Assembly: GCF_016464385.1 (NCBI RefSeq) | Contig: NZ_JADMLH010000002.1 | Coordinates: forward strand, 403,691-467,690 | Length of the DNA: 64,000 bases | Direction of reading: 5' to 3' | Source of the DNA: Nucisporomicrobium flavum | Lineage (GTDB): Bacteria; Actinomycetota; Actinomycetes; Mycobacteriales; Micromonosporaceae | In this document: positions 1-10,013 of the stretch, one piece after another | Layout of the letters: each line of letters starts with the position of its first letter | Numbering within the stretch: position 1 is the stretch's first letter | Position numbers and translations under genes: made by a program | Notes under the pieces: generated by a model | Databases searched by the model: none | What the model was told of the DNA's origin: nothing | The model's input: the letters and a program-made list of their open reading frames with translations, nothing else

Positions 1-806
<806 letters not shown>

Positions 807-881
807 GAGAAACCGTGAAAGCCGCCCTCCGGCCCCCGGCACGCCGATAGCGTGAACGGCACCAGCCTGGAGGAGGCTCAC

Positions 882-1280
882 ATGTCGGAGGATCAGCGGG
901 AGCGTCCCACCGTCCTCGTCGTCGACGACGAGGAGGACCTGCGCGACATCATGCGGCGCATGCTGGAGCGGCGGGGCTACGCCACGCTGGTCGCCGGCGA
1001 CGCCGACCAGGCCATCGCGGTCTGCCAGGACCACCCCGGACCCATCGCGGTGCTCGTGACCGACCTCGGCCTGCCCGGCGTCTCGGGCGGCGAGATGGCT
1101 GACAGGTGCCGGGAGCTGCGTCCCGACATGGGCGTCGTCTACATCTCCGGCCTGCCCAAGGACATCGCCGTCAGCAAGGGGCTGATCCCTCAGGACGCCC
1201 TGCTCGTCAAGAAGCCGTTCACCTCCGACCTCCTGCTGGAGGCGTTGCGGCTCGTCCTCGCCGAGGCCGCCAACACGTAG
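882..1280 (+). CDS. Stand-alone response-regulator receiver protein (CheY-like)
   Basis: The 132-residue product is a single receiver domain with no output domain. The acidic pocket DDEED lies at residues 15-19, the phospho-accepting Asp is probably D61 (VTDLGLPG), the switch position is in YISG near 89, and the conserved Lys is in KPF (K111). I chose ATG 882 over an upstream in-frame start at 852 because a strong Shine-Dalgarno GGAGGAGG lies at 869-876. No kinase gene is adjacent, so its partner is unknown. A strong terminator follows, so it is probably monocistronic. Confidence 0.88.
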   Translation: MSEDQRERPTVLVVDDEEDLRDIMRRMLERRGYATLVAGDADQAIAVCQDHPGPIAVLVTDLGLPGVSGGEMADRCRELRPDMGVVYISGLPKDIAVSKGLIPQDALLVKKPFTSDLLLEALRLVLAEAANT

Positions 1281-1302
1281 CGGTAGCCGTACCGAACGAG
1301 AA

Positions 1303-1335
1303 GCGCCGCCGGACCACGGTCCGGCGGCGCTTTTT
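1303..1335 (+). terminator. Intrinsic terminator after the receiver gene
   Basis: A near-perfect 13-bp GC inverted repeat (arms 1303-1315 and 1318-1330) is followed by TTTTT at 1331-1335, 22 bases after the stop codon. This is a classical rho-independent terminator. Confidence 0.88.
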
Positions 1336-1513
1336 CATGCCCGGCCGGCGTCGCGGATCCGGCCGGAAAGCCCTTCATTCCCCGCCTCCGCTGCCGCCTG
1401 CCCACCGTCCCGGCGGTGGCACCTGGGCTGCACCCGAACGCTCGCCGCCGTGGCACCCGCCCCTGTCGAACCTGATGTCAGACAGCGATTCATTGACATA
1501 CAGGGGGAATCTG

Positions 1514-3247
1514 GTGAACGGCAGGCGGGGGATCATCGGCGTCGCCGTGACCGGCGTGGTGGCCGCAGGCGCGGGCTTCGCGCTGAGCGGCACGGCCAAT
1601 GCGGCGACGACGACCGAGACGGTGAGCGTCTACAGCACGGACGATGCGTACACGTCGAGCACGCGTAAGACGACCAACTTCGGCCAGGCCGACAAGCTCG
1701 TGGTCGGCACGGAGAGCCGCGAGACGCGGCTGTCCTATGTGAAGTTCGCACCCAAGGTCGCCACGGGCGCCACGGTCGCCGGCGCGGAGCTGCGGCTTCC
1801 GCTGGAGAGCAAGCCGGTCGCCGCGACGCTGACCCTCTACTCCGTGTCGTCGGCCTGGTCCGAGAAGACCCTCACCGCTTCGAACGCGCCGAAGCTGGGC
1901 TCCGCCCTGCTGTCGGTCAAGCCGAAGGTCACCGACACCAGCGTCAGCTTCGACCTGTCCAAGGTGGTCACCAGGTCGGGCACGTACGCGTTCGCGCTGA
2001 AGTCGGCGTCGACGGCGGGCGTCACCCGGGTGCGTTCGCTGGAGTACGGCGACGCCACCGGCGGCGGCCCCGAGCTGCGCCTCACGGTCGTCAAGAAGAC
2101 GACCACCCCGACGACGGCCCCGACGACCAAGGCCCCGGTGACGACGCCGCCGACGACCGCGCCCACCACGGTTCCGCCCACCACGGTTCCGCCGACGACG
2201 GTCCCGCCGACGACGGTTCCGCCGACCACCGTCCCGCCCACGACCGTCCCGCCGACGACGGTTCCGCCGACGACGGTTCCGCCGACCACCTCCGCGCCGG
2301 CGACCGGCTGCGTCACCGACGCGCTGCTCGTACCGTCGTGCGGCGTGCTCTGGGGCGGGGCGGCCGGTGGCTTCACCGACACCCCACGCGACCAGGCACT
2401 GAAGGACTGGGAGACGCTCACCGGGCGGACCGCGACGATCTTCCACACGTACCACAAGGGCAACGAGCTGTTCCCGACCAAGTCCGAGATCGCGATGACC
2501 CGTGACCCGGCGCGCCCGCGGGTGCTGCTGCTCAACTGGAAGGTCGCGTACGGCACCACGTGGGCCAAGGTCGCCGCCGGTGGCCAGGACGCGCGGATCG
2601 ACGCGTGGTCGACGTACGTGAAGAACAACTACGGCACCCAGAAGTTCTTCCTCGCCCTGCACCACGAGCCGGAGAACGACGTCAACGCCACCGCCGGTTC
2701 CGGCATGACGGCCAAGGACTACGCGGCCATGTACCGCCACGTCATCACTCGGCTGCGGGCCAACGGGGTCACCAACGCCGTCAACGTGGTCGCGTACATG
2801 GGCAACGAGAAGTGGATGGCCCAGTCGTGGTGGAAGGACCTGTACCCCGGTGACGACGTCGTCGACTGGGTCGGGCTGGACTCGTACGTCAGCGTCGAGA
2901 AGGGCTACTACCACTACGGCGACATGGGCGACATCCTCGACCGTCAGCCCAGCGGCGGCGGCCTCGGCTGGTACGACTGGGCCGTCACCAACCACCCCAC
3001 CAAGCCGATCATGGTCGCCGAGTGGGGCATGTACCACCGCACCACGGTGAAGGTCGACAAGGCGCCGGCGTTCAACACCGTCATCCCGGAGCTCGCCGCG
3101 CACCCGAAGGTCAAGGCCGTCGTCTACTTCGACACCAAGGCCGACAACGAGGGCGACCGTGACATCTCGGTGGACTCGACCGCCAGCAGCCTCGCCGCCT
3201 TCCGCAAGGTCGCCGCGGACCCGATGTTCAACGTCACCATCAAGTAA
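1514..3247 (+). CDS. Secreted DNRLRE-domain protein with GH26-like glycoside hydrolase domain
   Basis: The product (577 aa) begins with a signal peptide, cleaved near ANA at residues 28-30. A beta-sandwich module of the DNRLRE/CBM96 type follows (about 33-195), then a Thr/Pro/Val linker of TTVPP repeats (about 200-262), then a C-terminal domain resembling GH26 beta-mannanases. In that domain the candidate acid/base is E385 in LHHEPEN and the candidate nucleophile is E503 in VAEWG. GTG 1514 is chosen because GGGGGA at 1502-1507 sits 6 nt upstream and because the signal peptide starts there. It is probably an exported polysaccharide hydrolase; the substrate (mannan or another beta-glycan) is inference from family resemblance. 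Confidence 0.82.
   Translation: MNGRRGIIGVAVTGVVAAGAGFALSGTANAATTTETVSVYSTDDAYTSSTRKTTNFGQADKLVVGTESRETRLSYVKFAPKVATGATVAGAELRLPLESKPVAATLTLYSVSSAWSEKTLTASNAPKLGSALLSVKPKVTDTSVSFDLSKVVTRSGTYAFALKSASTAGVTRVRSLEYGDATGGGPELRLTVVKKTTTPTTAPTTKAPVTTPPTTAPTTVPPTTVPPTTVPPTTVPPTTVPPTTVPPTTVPPTTVPPTTSAPATGCVTDALLVPSCGVLWGGAAGGFTDTPRDQALKDWETLTGRTATIFHTYHKGNELFPTKSEIAMTRDPARPRVLLLNWKVAYGTTWAKVAAGGQDARIDAWSTYVKNNYGTQKFFLALHHEPENDVNATAGSGMTAKDYAAMYRHVITRLRANGVTNAVNVVAYMGNEKWMAQSWWKDLYPGDDVVDWVGLDSYVSVEKGYYHYGDMGDILDRQPSGGGLGWYDWAVTNHPTKPIMVAEWGMYHRTTVKVDKAPAFNTVIPELAAHPKVKAVVYFDTKADNEGDRDISVDSTASSLAAFRKVAADPMFNVTIK
2113..2290 (+). repeat. Coding tandem repeat (Thr-Thr-Val-Pro-Pro linker)
   Basis: Imperfect 15-bp units encoding TTVPP are repeated about nine times in frame between the carbohydrate-binding-like module and the hydrolase domain. 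Codon-level variation (acggtt/acggtc, ccgacg/cccacc) is seen between units. Such linkers are typical of secreted actinobacterial glycoside hydrolases. Confidence 0.85.
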
Positions 3248-3261
3248 CCCCCCGAGGCATT

Positions 3262-3291
3262 CGGGCCGGTCTCCGTTCGGAGGCCGGCCCG
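3262..3291. terminator. Convergent hairpin terminator
   Basis: A 13-bp stem (3262-3274 with 3279-3291, one G-T pair) with a GTTC loop lies between the plus-strand hydrolase gene and the stop codon of the minus-strand methyltransferase gene. It has no U-tract but is well placed to end transcription from both sides. Confidence 0.6.
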
Positions 3292-3295
3292 ATGT

Positions 3296-4048
3296 CTATT
3301 GTGGCCAGGGCACGGTCAGCTCCCCGCGGCGCCAGCGAGCCGGCCCGTCCAGCACCGGCCAGGACGCGCGGAACCGTTCGACGGTCGCGAGCCAGCGCTG
3401 CCGCGGCCCGAACGGTGTGGCGCTCGCCTCCCACGCCGTACCCAGCGAAGCGAGCAGGTCGTGCACGGGGTGCCCCGGCACGTTGTGATGGATGAGCGCC
3501 TTGGGCAGCCGCTCCGCGAACGTCGCCGGATGGTCCAGATCGGACAGCCGGGCGGACAGCGTGAGAGTCTGCGGCACCCCCGCCCCGACCACCGCCCACG
3601 TCGCGATCCGGCCCAGCTCGTCGCAGGTGCCCTCGACCAGCAGCGCGCCGGTGGCGGTCATCGTGCGCCAGGCGTCGGCCACCTCGTCCTCGGCGTACTG
3701 GCGCAGCACGTTGAACGCGCGGACCACCACGGGGCGCAGGCCGGCCAGCTCGAACCCGCCGCGGTGGAACTCGAGCCGGGGCGGGTCCGCGTACGGCTGC
3801 GCCGCGGCCACCCGTACCGGATCGATCTCGAGCCCGACCACCGCGACGTCGGGCCGGACCGCGGCCGCCAGCCGGGCGCGCAGCTCGATCGCCGTGATCG
3901 GCGTCGCGCCGTAGCCCAGGTCCACGACCAGCGGCCGGTCCGCGGCCGTCAGCAGCCCGCCGCACCGGTACGCGATGAAGTTGTCCACCCGGCGCAGCCG
4001 GTTGGGGTTGGTCGTGCCCCGGGTGATCGCGCCCAGCGGCCTGGTCAT
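3296..4048 (-). CDS. Class I SAM-dependent methyltransferase-like protein
   Basis: The 250-residue product has a Rossmann methyltransferase motif I (VVDLGYGATP) followed by an acidic motif II (VVGLEIDPVRV). No substrate-specific signature is recognised. The start is ATG at 4048-4046 rather than the longer frame to 4147, because the neighbouring SDR gene ends at 4051, only 2 nt upstream, which suggests a two-gene minus-strand operon. The C-terminal half is Trp/Arg-rich and lacks recognisable motifs. The substrate is unknown. Confidence 0.75.
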   Translation of the reverse strand: MTRPLGAITRGTTNPNRLRRVDNFIAYRCGGLLTAADRPLVVDLGYGATPITAIELRARLAAAVRPDVAVVGLEIDPVRVAAAQPYADPPRLEFHRGGFELAGLRPVVVRAFNVLRQYAEDEVADAWRTMTATGALLVEGTCDELGRIATWAVVGAGVPQTLTLSARLSDLDHPATFAERLPKALIHHNVPGHPVHDLLASLGTAWEASATPFGPRQRWLATVERFRASWPVLDGPARWRRGELTVPWPQ

Positions 4049-4050
4049 GG

Positions 4051-4812
4051 CTACTTCTCGCGGACGACCTTGTGCTGCGCGGCCTGCGCGATCGGGCGCA
4101 CCACCAGCCGGTCGACGTTGACGTGCTGCGGACGGGTGGCCGTCCACGCGATGCAGTCGGCGATGTCGTCGGCGACCAGCGGCTCGCGGACGCCCGCGTA
4201 CACCGCATCGGCCTTGTCCTGGTCGCCGAGGCGGTTGAGAGCGAACTCATCGGTGCGCACCATGCCCGGGTCGATCTCCACGACCCGGACCGGCTTGCCC
4301 GCCAGTTCCAGGCGCAGCGTGCCGACCAGCGCGTTCTGGGCGTGCTTCGCGGCCGTGTACCCGCCGCCGCCCTCGTAGACCACGAAGGCCGCCGTCGAGC
4401 CGACCGTCACGACCGTGCCCGCGCCGCTCGCCTCCAGGGCGGGCAGCAGCGCCTTCGTGACCCGCAGGGTGCCGAGCACGTTGACGTCGTACATCCACTG
4501 CCAGTTCTCGACCGAGCCCTCGGCGACCGGCTCCACCCCGCGGGCGCCGCCGGCGTTGTTGACGAGCAGGGTGACCGGGCCGCCCAGCGCCGTCACCGCC
4601 TCCGCGAGCGCCGTGACCGATTCCGCCGAGGTGACGTCGCAGGCCACGGCGGTCGCCGACGCCTCGCCGACCTCCTTCACGAAGGCCTCGAGCCGGTCCG
4701 TACGGCGGGCCGCGGCGACCACGTGGAAGCCCTCGGCGACCAGGCGGCGGGCCGTCGCCGCCCCGATACCGCTGGACGCACCCGTCACGACGGCGATGTT
4801 CTTCTGCACCAT
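4051..4812 (-). CDS. Short-chain dehydrogenase/reductase (classical SDR)
   Basis: The 253-residue product shows the whole classical SDR signature: the NAD(P)-binding TGASSGIG near the N-terminus, NNAGG in mid-domain and the catalytic YTAAK. It is predicted to be a cytosolic NAD(P)-dependent oxidoreductase of unknown substrate. ATG 4812 is preferred to upstream in-frame starts (4830, 5016) because the Rossmann fold begins four residues later. It is followed 2 nt later by a methyltransferase gene, probably co-transcribed, and is divergent from mshA with about 130 bp between the starts. Confidence 0.85.
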   Translation of the reverse strand: MVQKNIAVVTGASSGIGAATARRLVAEGFHVVAAARRTDRLEAFVKEVGEASATAVACDVTSAESVTALAEAVTALGGPVTLLVNNAGGARGVEPVAEGSVENWQWMYDVNVLGTLRVTKALLPALEASGAGTVVTVGSTAAFVVYEGGGGYTAAKHAQNALVGTLRLELAGKPVRVVEIDPGMVRTDEFALNRLGDQDKADAVYAGVREPLVADDIADCIAWTATRPQHVNVDRLVVRPIAQAAQHKVVREK

Positions 4813-4943
4813 GCCTAGATCCTGCCTCATGACCTGAGTCACCCCGGAGCGCCTGGAGTGGGATTCAGGCGGTCCGCACGGGGAAGATGAACGACGGCGT
4901 AACAGTTCGCCGTTACGTTTGACCGCTTTTGAAGGGACACGAC

Positions 4944-6248
4944 GTGGCTGACCCGCGGGCCGCAGGCCACTGGCCGACTCCCCGGCGCATCGCCACCCTC
5001 TCCGTGCACACCTCACCGCTCGAGCAACCCGGCACCGGCGACGCGGGCGGCATGAACGTCTACATCGTCGAGGTGTCCCGCCGGCTCGCCGAGCGCGGTG
5101 TCGAGGTCGAGATCTTCACCCGGGCCACGTCCAGCGAGCTCCCGCCCGTGGTCGAGATGGCGCCCGGGGTCAGCGTGCGGCACGTCACCGCGGGACCCTT
5201 CGAGGGCCTGTCGAAGGAGGAGCTGCCGTCGCAGCTGTGCGCCTTCACCAACGGCGTGCTGCGTGCGGAGGCCGCGAACCCGCCCGGCCACTACGACCTC
5301 ATCCACTCGCACTACTGGATGTCGGGGCAGGTCGGCTGGCTCGCCCGGGAACGCTGGGGCGTCCCGCACGTGCACACCGCGCACACGCTCGCGAAGGTCA
5401 AGAACAGGTTCATCGCCGACGGTGACCGCCCGGAGCCCAAGGCCCGGGTGATCGGCGAGGAGCAGGTCGTCGCGGAGTCGGACCGGCTCGTCGCGAACAC
5501 CCGCTTCGAGGCCCAGGACCTCGTCACCTGCTACGACGCCGACCCGACCCGGCTGTCCGTGGTGCAGCCCGGCGTGGACCTCGGCCGCTTCCGGCCCGGC
5601 GGCAGCCAGGCCGCCGACCGCCGCCGGCTCGGCCTGCCCGAGCGGGGGTACGTGGTCGCGTTCGTCGGCCGCATCCAGCCGCTCAAGGGCCCGGACGTGC
5701 TGATCCGCGCGCTGGCCGCCGGGCCGATGCGCAACGCCGACGTCACCGTGGTGATCTGCGGCGGTCCCAGCGGCAGCGGGCTCGACCGGCCCACCTCGCT
5801 CATCGAGCTCGCCGCGTCGCTCGGCGTCGCGGACAAGGTGCGGTTCCTGCCGCCGCAGACCGGCGAGGCGCTCGCCGCGCTCTACCGGTCGGCGGACCTG
5901 GTCGCCGTCCCCTCGCACAACGAGTCGTTCGGGCTGGTGGCGCTCGAGGCCCAGGCGTGCGGCACGCCGGTGGTCGCGGCCGCGGTCGGCGGGCTGGTCA
6001 CCGCGGTCACCGACGGCGTCAGCGGCGTCCTGGTCGACGGGCACGACCCCGCCGACTGGTCGGCGGTGCTGGCCCGGCTGCTGCACTCGCCGGCCCAGCG
6101 GCTGCGGCTGTCGGTCGGCGCGGTGCGGCACGCATCGAACTTCTCCTGGGACCGTACGGCGGAAGGCCTGCTGCGGGTCTATCGCGAGGCGGTCTCGGAG
6201 CACCGTGCGCTGATCGCCGCGCGTCTGGCAGGCTCGTTCTCGTGGTGA
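4944..6248 (+). CDS. mshA: D-inositol-3-phosphate glycosyltransferase MshA
   Basis: This GT-B enzyme (434 aa) matches MshA, which transfers GlcNAc from UDP-GlcNAc to 1L-myo-inositol-3-phosphate, the first step of mycothiol synthesis. Visible hallmarks are the N-terminal [21 protein letters not shown] stretch that carries the acceptor-binding glycine-rich loop, [11 protein letters not shown] in the linker, and the donor-site block [20 protein letters not shown] near the C-terminus. GTG 4944 is chosen because GAAGGGA at 4931-4937 is 6 nt upstream; a TTG at 4929 would be too close to it. It overlaps the next gene by 4 nt (GTGA), which indicates translational coupling. Confidence 0.95.
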   Translation: MADPRAAGHWPTPRRIATLSVHTSPLEQPGTGDAGGMNVYIVEVSRRLAERGVEVEIFTRATSSELPPVVEMAPGVSVRHVTAGPFEGLSKEELPSQLCAFTNGVLRAEAANPPGHYDLIHSHYWMSGQVGWLARERWGVPHVHTAHTLAKVKNRFIADGDRPEPKARVIGEEQVVAESDRLVANTRFEAQDLVTCYDADPTRLSVVQPGVDLGRFRPGGSQAADRRRLGLPERGYVVAFVGRIQPLKGPDVLIRALAAGPMRNADVTVVICGGPSGSGLDRPTSLIELAASLGVADKVRFLPPQTGEALAALYRSADLVAVPSHNESFGLVALEAQACGTPVVAAAVGGLVTAVTDGVSGVLVDGHDPADWSAVLARLLHSPAQRLRLSVGAVRHASNFSWDRTAEGLLRVYREAVSEHRALIAARLAGSFSW

Positions 6249-6742
6249 ACGACGTCGGAGCCCTCATCGAACGCGTCTGCGCGGAGCGCGAGCTGCCCTG
6301 CGAGCCGACCGGCGACTCGTCCTGGGTCGTCACGATCCCCGGCACGCACAAGCTGAAGACCGCGTGCAATCTGATCGTCGGCGAGCACGCGCTGCGCGTC
6401 GAGGCGTTCGTCATGCGCCACCCCGACGAGAACCACGAGCAGCTGTGGGCCTGGCTGCTGCGCCGCAACGCCCGCATGTACGGCGTCGCCTTCTCCATCG
6501 ACGCGGCCGGGGACGTCTACCTGACCGGGCGGGTGTCGCTGAAGGGCCTTGACGAGGACGAGCTCGACCGGCTGTTCGGAGCGGTGCTGACGTACGCGGA
6601 CGAGTCGTTCGACTCGATGCTGGAGATCGGCTTCGGCACGGCCATCCGGCGCGAGTGGGAGTGGCGGGCCAAGCGCGGCGAGTCCCTGGCCAACCTGCAG
6701 GCGTTCGCCCACTTCGCGGACCCGGACGCCGACCGGGCCTGA
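6245..6742 (+). CDS. YbjN-domain protein
   Basis: The 165-residue product has the fold pattern of YbjN/type-III-chaperone-like proteins (alternating amphipathic strands, then [28 protein letters not shown] segments in the middle). The molecular role is unknown. The gene starts at GTG 6245 within the mshA stop codon (GTGA overlap); GTG 6242 is the only near alternative. The mshA-ybjN pair is conserved across actinobacteria, so a link to thiol or stress biology is inferred from context only. Confidence 0.85.
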   Translation: MNDVGALIERVCAERELPCEPTGDSSWVVTIPGTHKLKTACNLIVGEHALRVEAFVMRHPDENHEQLWAWLLRRNARMYGVAFSIDAAGDVYLTGRVSLKGLDEDELDRLFGAVLTYADESFDSMLEIGFGTAIRREWEWRAKRGESLANLQAFAHFADPDADRA

Positions 6743-6743
6743 C

Positions 6744-7658
6744 ATGCCGCCGGACGCCGACCTGGTACGCGAGGCCCAGCTCGGCGACGTCTCGGCGCTG
6801 GGGCTGCTGCTCGCCCGCCACCGGGCCGGCATGTACGGCGTCGCGCTGAGCCTGCTGGGTGCCGGCCCCGACGCCGAGGACGCCGTGCAGGAGGCGTCCC
6901 TGGTGGCCGTACGCCGCATCGGCGACCTGCGCGATCCGGCGGCGGCCGGCCCGTGGCTGCGGGCGGTGGTGCGCAACGCCAGCCGGGCGCAGCTGCGCCG
7001 GGAAGCGGCCAGGCCGGTGCGCGACGACGTCCTGCAGGGCCTGCTGCCGGTGGAGCCGGACCTGGCCGAGGTGCTGGAACGGCAGGCGCTGCGCGACTGG
7101 GTGTGGCACGCCCTGGACGGGCTGACGCCCCCACTGCGGCTGGTCACGGTGCTGCGGCACTTCACCGGTCTGACCCGGTACGAGGCCATCGCGGAGGTCT
7201 GCGCGATCCCGGTCGGCACAGTGCGCAGCCGGTTGAGTCAGGCCCGGGCGAAGCTGGCCGAGGCACTGCTGGCCACCGCGGACGCCGCCCACGCGGACAC
7301 GCGGCTCCGGACGGCGGCGCGCCGCAGCGAGGCCGAGGAGGTGTTCCGGGCGGCGGAGGCGGGGTCCTTCGGTGAGGCGCTGGCGGCCCTGTACGCCCCG
7401 GCCGTCGAGAGCTTCTGGCCCGGCGGGGCGCGGCACCGCGGCCGTCGCCACCTCGTGGACGTCATGGAGAGCGATCTGGCGGTGGGCGTACGGCAGCGGC
7501 TGACCGGGGTTGTCGCGGGCCCGGACGTGCTGGTCTGGGAGTGCGACCTGGTGAACCCGCCGGAGGACCCGGAGCACTGCCCGCCCGGCGTCGTGTGGGT
7601 CCAGTCGCTGGCCCGGGGCCGGGTGCACGAACTGCGGCTCTACCACCACCCGCGCTGA
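6744..7658 (+). CDS. ECF-type RNA polymerase sigma factor with C-terminal SnoaL-like domain
   Basis: The 304-residue product has a sigma-70 region 2 (DLVREAQLGD...DAEDAVQEASLVA, about residues 5-75) and region 4 (LRLVTVLRHFTGLTRYEAIAE then GTVRSRLSQARAKL, about 130-175). About 120 residues follow that look like an NTF2/SnoaL-type domain ([20 protein letters not shown] at its start), as in sigma factors of the ECF41/ECF42 kind, which lack a separate anti-sigma factor. It starts 1 nt after the YbjN gene. The target promoters are unknown. The accessory C-terminal domain probably controls activity in cis. Confidence 0.86.
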   Translation: MPPDADLVREAQLGDVSALGLLLARHRAGMYGVALSLLGAGPDAEDAVQEASLVAVRRIGDLRDPAAAGPWLRAVVRNASRAQLRREAARPVRDDVLQGLLPVEPDLAEVLERQALRDWVWHALDGLTPPLRLVTVLRHFTGLTRYEAIAEVCAIPVGTVRSRLSQARAKLAEALLATADAAHADTRLRTAARRSEAEEVFRAAEAGSFGEALAALYAPAVESFWPGGARHRGRRHLVDVMESDLAVGVRQRLTGVVAGPDVLVWECDLVNPPEDPEHCPPGVVWVQSLARGRVHELRLYHHPR

Positions 7659-7710
7659 AAAACCTGCCGCGGAGATCGAACTCCCGGGAGCCGGCCCGCA
7701 TCTTGCCGGT

Positions 7711-8541
7711 ATGCAGACGACGATCACCGATCACCTGACCGTGCTGGCCGAGCGGGTCGAAGCGGAGTTCATGGACGCGTACGTGTCCGGTGCCCCGGCC
7801 TCTGCCCGATTCCGGCTGGCCATCCGTACGGCCCGCATCGGCGGCGGGGTCGTGCTGTCCATGCGCGACGACCCGACCGGCTACTGGAGCAAGGCGCTGG
7901 GATTCGGCATCACCGAGCCGGTCACCGCGGACCTCGTCGACGAGATTCTGGGTTTCTACCGGGCGCACGACGATCCCGAGGCGGTCCTGCAGATCGCGCC
8001 GGCCGCGTTGCCGCCCGACTGGGCGGAGATCTGTGCCGCCAGGGGCATCGAGGAGGGCCACCGGCTGGTGAAGCTCGCCGCCCCGGTCGAGGTCGTCGGC
8101 CCGGCGACGACCGGGCTGCGCATCGGCGAGGTGGGTCCCGCGGACGCGCCGGCCTGGGCCTCGGTCGTCCTCCGAGGTTTCGGCATGCCGCTCGACGGGC
8201 TGATCGACATGGTCACCGCCGCCGCGGGTCACGGCGGATTCCGGCCGTACGCGGCCTGGGACGGGGACGCGCTCGTGGCCGCGGCGAACGTCTTCGTCAT
8301 GGGGGAGGTGGCCTCGCTGAACACCACCGCGACATTGCCCGTGCACCGGCGCCGGGGCGCGCAACAGGCGCTCATCGCGGCCGGCGCCGAGGCAGCCCGG
8401 CGAGCGGGTTGCCGGTGGCTCGTCGCGGAGGTCGCCCAGCCCGCCGAGGGAACGGTCAACCCGTCCCTGACGAACATGCTCCGCGCGGGCCTCCGCGAGC
8501 TGTACGTCCGCCCGAACTGGGTCTGGCGCGATCGGGGCTGA
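7711..8541 (+). CDS. GNAT-family N-acetyltransferase
   Basis: The 276-residue product carries a C-terminal GNAT core: VASLNTTATLPVHRRRGAQQALIAAGAEAARRAG contains the acetyl-CoA pyrophosphate loop (R/QxxGxG/A-like RRRGAQ), and the N-terminal half is a second, degenerate GNAT-like or substrate domain. No Shine-Dalgarno sequence precedes ATG 7711; a weak -10-like CATCTT lies 6 nt upstream, so a leaderless start is possible. The substrate is unknown. Confidence 0.8.
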   Translation: MQTTITDHLTVLAERVEAEFMDAYVSGAPASARFRLAIRTARIGGGVVLSMRDDPTGYWSKALGFGITEPVTADLVDEILGFYRAHDDPEAVLQIAPAALPPDWAEICAARGIEEGHRLVKLAAPVEVVGPATTGLRIGEVGPADAPAWASVVLRGFGMPLDGLIDMVTAAAGHGGFRPYAAWDGDALVAAANVFVMGEVASLNTTATLPVHRRRGAQQALIAAGAEAARRAGCRWLVAEVAQPAEGTVNPSLTNMLRAGLRELYVRPNWVWRDRG

Positions 8542-8598
8542 CGGCACGGTTAACCTGGCTGATGCATTAGTTAAGAGCATTGCCAGTTGGAGGGCCGG

Positions 8599-9825
8599 GT
8601 GCCGAAGGCGCGTACGTGGTGGTCGGACGCGGTCGGCGGGCTGCCGGCCACCTACTGGTACCTGTGGACGGGCCTGTTGATCAACCGGGTCGGCGGCTTC
8701 GCCGTGCTGTTCCTGTCGCTCTACCTGACGGCGCAGCGCGGCGCGAGCACCGCCCTGGCCGGCCTCATCGTCGGCGCGTACGGCATCGGCGGCGTCGCCG
8801 GCACCCTGCTCGGCGGCGTCCTCACCGACCGCTGGGGCCGCCGGTCCACGCTGCTCGCCTCGCACATTGCCACCGCGATCCTGCTCGTGGCCCTGGCTTT
8901 GAGCACCGCGCTGCCCGTCATCGCCGCGTTCTCACTGCTGCTGGGTCTCGCCCAGGCCATGCCGGGCCCCGCCTTCGTCGCCGCGATCATCGACGTGGTG
9001 CCGGCGGAGCACCGCTCCCGCGCCTTCAACCTGCAATTCTGGGCGTTCAACCTGGGCATGGCCGGTGCGTCGCTGCTCGCCGGGGTGCTGGCGGAGTGGA
9101 GCTACCTCGGCCTGTTCCTCATCGACGCGGCGTCGACGGCGCTGACCTGCGTACTGATCTTCTGGAAGGTCCCGGAGACCCGCCGGCGCACGACGCTGCC
9201 GGATGCGGACGCCGGCGGGATGCGGACGGCCCTGACCGACCGGATCTTCCTGGCGTTCGTGGGGCTGACCCTGCTGCAGGCGCTGCTCTACAGCCAGACG
9301 AACACCATCGTGCCCCTGGCCATGCGGGACGACGGTCTGAGCCCGTCCAGCTACGGCCTGCTCACGGCGCTGAGCGGGACGCTCATCGTGACCGGCCAGC
9401 TCTTCGTGCCCAAGCTCATCGACCGGCACCGCAAGGCCCGCGTCCTGGCCGTGTCGCTGGCCGTGATGGCCGTGGGCTTCGCGGTGCTGGCGGCGGCGGA
9501 CAGCCTCACCGTCTACCTGCTCGCCGCGGCGGTCTGGACGATCGGCTCGATGCTGGCGGCCCCGCCGAACGCCGAGATCAACTCGGAGCTGGCGCCGCCG
9601 GAGCTGCGCGGCCGGTACCAGGCGGTGTTCTTCCTGACGTTCCCGGCGGCGTCGTTCCTGGCGCCGGCGCTGGGCGGGGCGAGCCTGCAGGCTTTCGGGC
9701 CGGCGCACTGGCTGATCGTCGCGGGGGTCGGCGCGGCGGGGGCGGTGCTGCACCTGGTTGCCGGGCCCGCGCGGGAGCGCCGGGTGGCGGCGACGGCCGC
9801 CCGCACCCGCCAGACCACGGCGTGA
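8599..9825 (+). CDS. MFS transporter, drug-efflux-like
   Basis: The product (408 aa) has about 12 hydrophobic segments and the MFS loop 2-3 signature [12 protein letters not shown]. It is clearly paralogous to the minus-strand MFS gene at 15731-17035: both begin with a W-x-L-W-T-G-x-L-I-N-R block and share GAYG(I/V)GG and the WGRR loop. GTG 8599 is preferred to TTG 8587 because GGAGGG at 8589-8594 then serves as ribosome-binding site. The upstream AT-rich stretch at 8548-8574 holds a GGTTAACC palindrome and TTAAC/GTTAA half sites that could bind a regulator. The exported compound is unknown. Confidence 0.85.
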   Translation: MPKARTWWSDAVGGLPATYWYLWTGLLINRVGGFAVLFLSLYLTAQRGASTALAGLIVGAYGIGGVAGTLLGGVLTDRWGRRSTLLASHIATAILLVALALSTALPVIAAFSLLLGLAQAMPGPAFVAAIIDVVPAEHRSRAFNLQFWAFNLGMAGASLLAGVLAEWSYLGLFLIDAASTALTCVLIFWKVPETRRRTTLPDADAGGMRTALTDRIFLAFVGLTLLQALLYSQTNTIVPLAMRDDGLSPSSYGLLTALSGTLIVTGQLFVPKLIDRHRKARVLAVSLAVMAVGFAVLAAADSLTVYLLAAAVWTIGSMLAAPPNAEINSELAPPELRGRYQAVFFLTFPAASFLAPALGGASLQAFGPAHWLIVAGVGAAGAVLHLVAGPARERRVAATAARTRQTTA

Positions 9826-9846
9826 CCGGCCGCCCCGGGCCGGTTT
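9825..9846 (+). terminator. Short hairpin after the MFS gene
   Basis: A 7-bp stem (9825-9831 with 9838-9844) with a 6-nt loop begins at the last base of the MFS stop codon and is followed by TT. It is a modest intrinsic terminator. Confidence 0.5.
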
Positions 9847-9983
9847 CGGCGGGCCACCCGAATGGCCCCGGGGCGACGCCCGCGACGACCGAAGCGTGCC
9901 CGAAAGCGCGCTGTCGTTGCCCGTTCTGTGCCCGGATGCCCGCTTCACCTGCCGCAGCGGGCCCCAGCGGGTCTGAGACGCAC

Positions 9984-10008
9984 AAAAGCCCGGCACTCAG
10001 GCCGGGCT
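9984..10008 (-). terminator. Minus-strand intrinsic terminator
   Basis: An 8-bp GC stem (9987-9994 with 10001-10008) is followed on the minus strand by TTTT (AAAA at 9984-9987 on plus). Its orientation implies that something is transcribed leftward from about 10.2 kb, yet the nearest recognised genes are all on the plus strand. Confidence 0.5.
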
Positions 10009-10013
10009 CGTGA

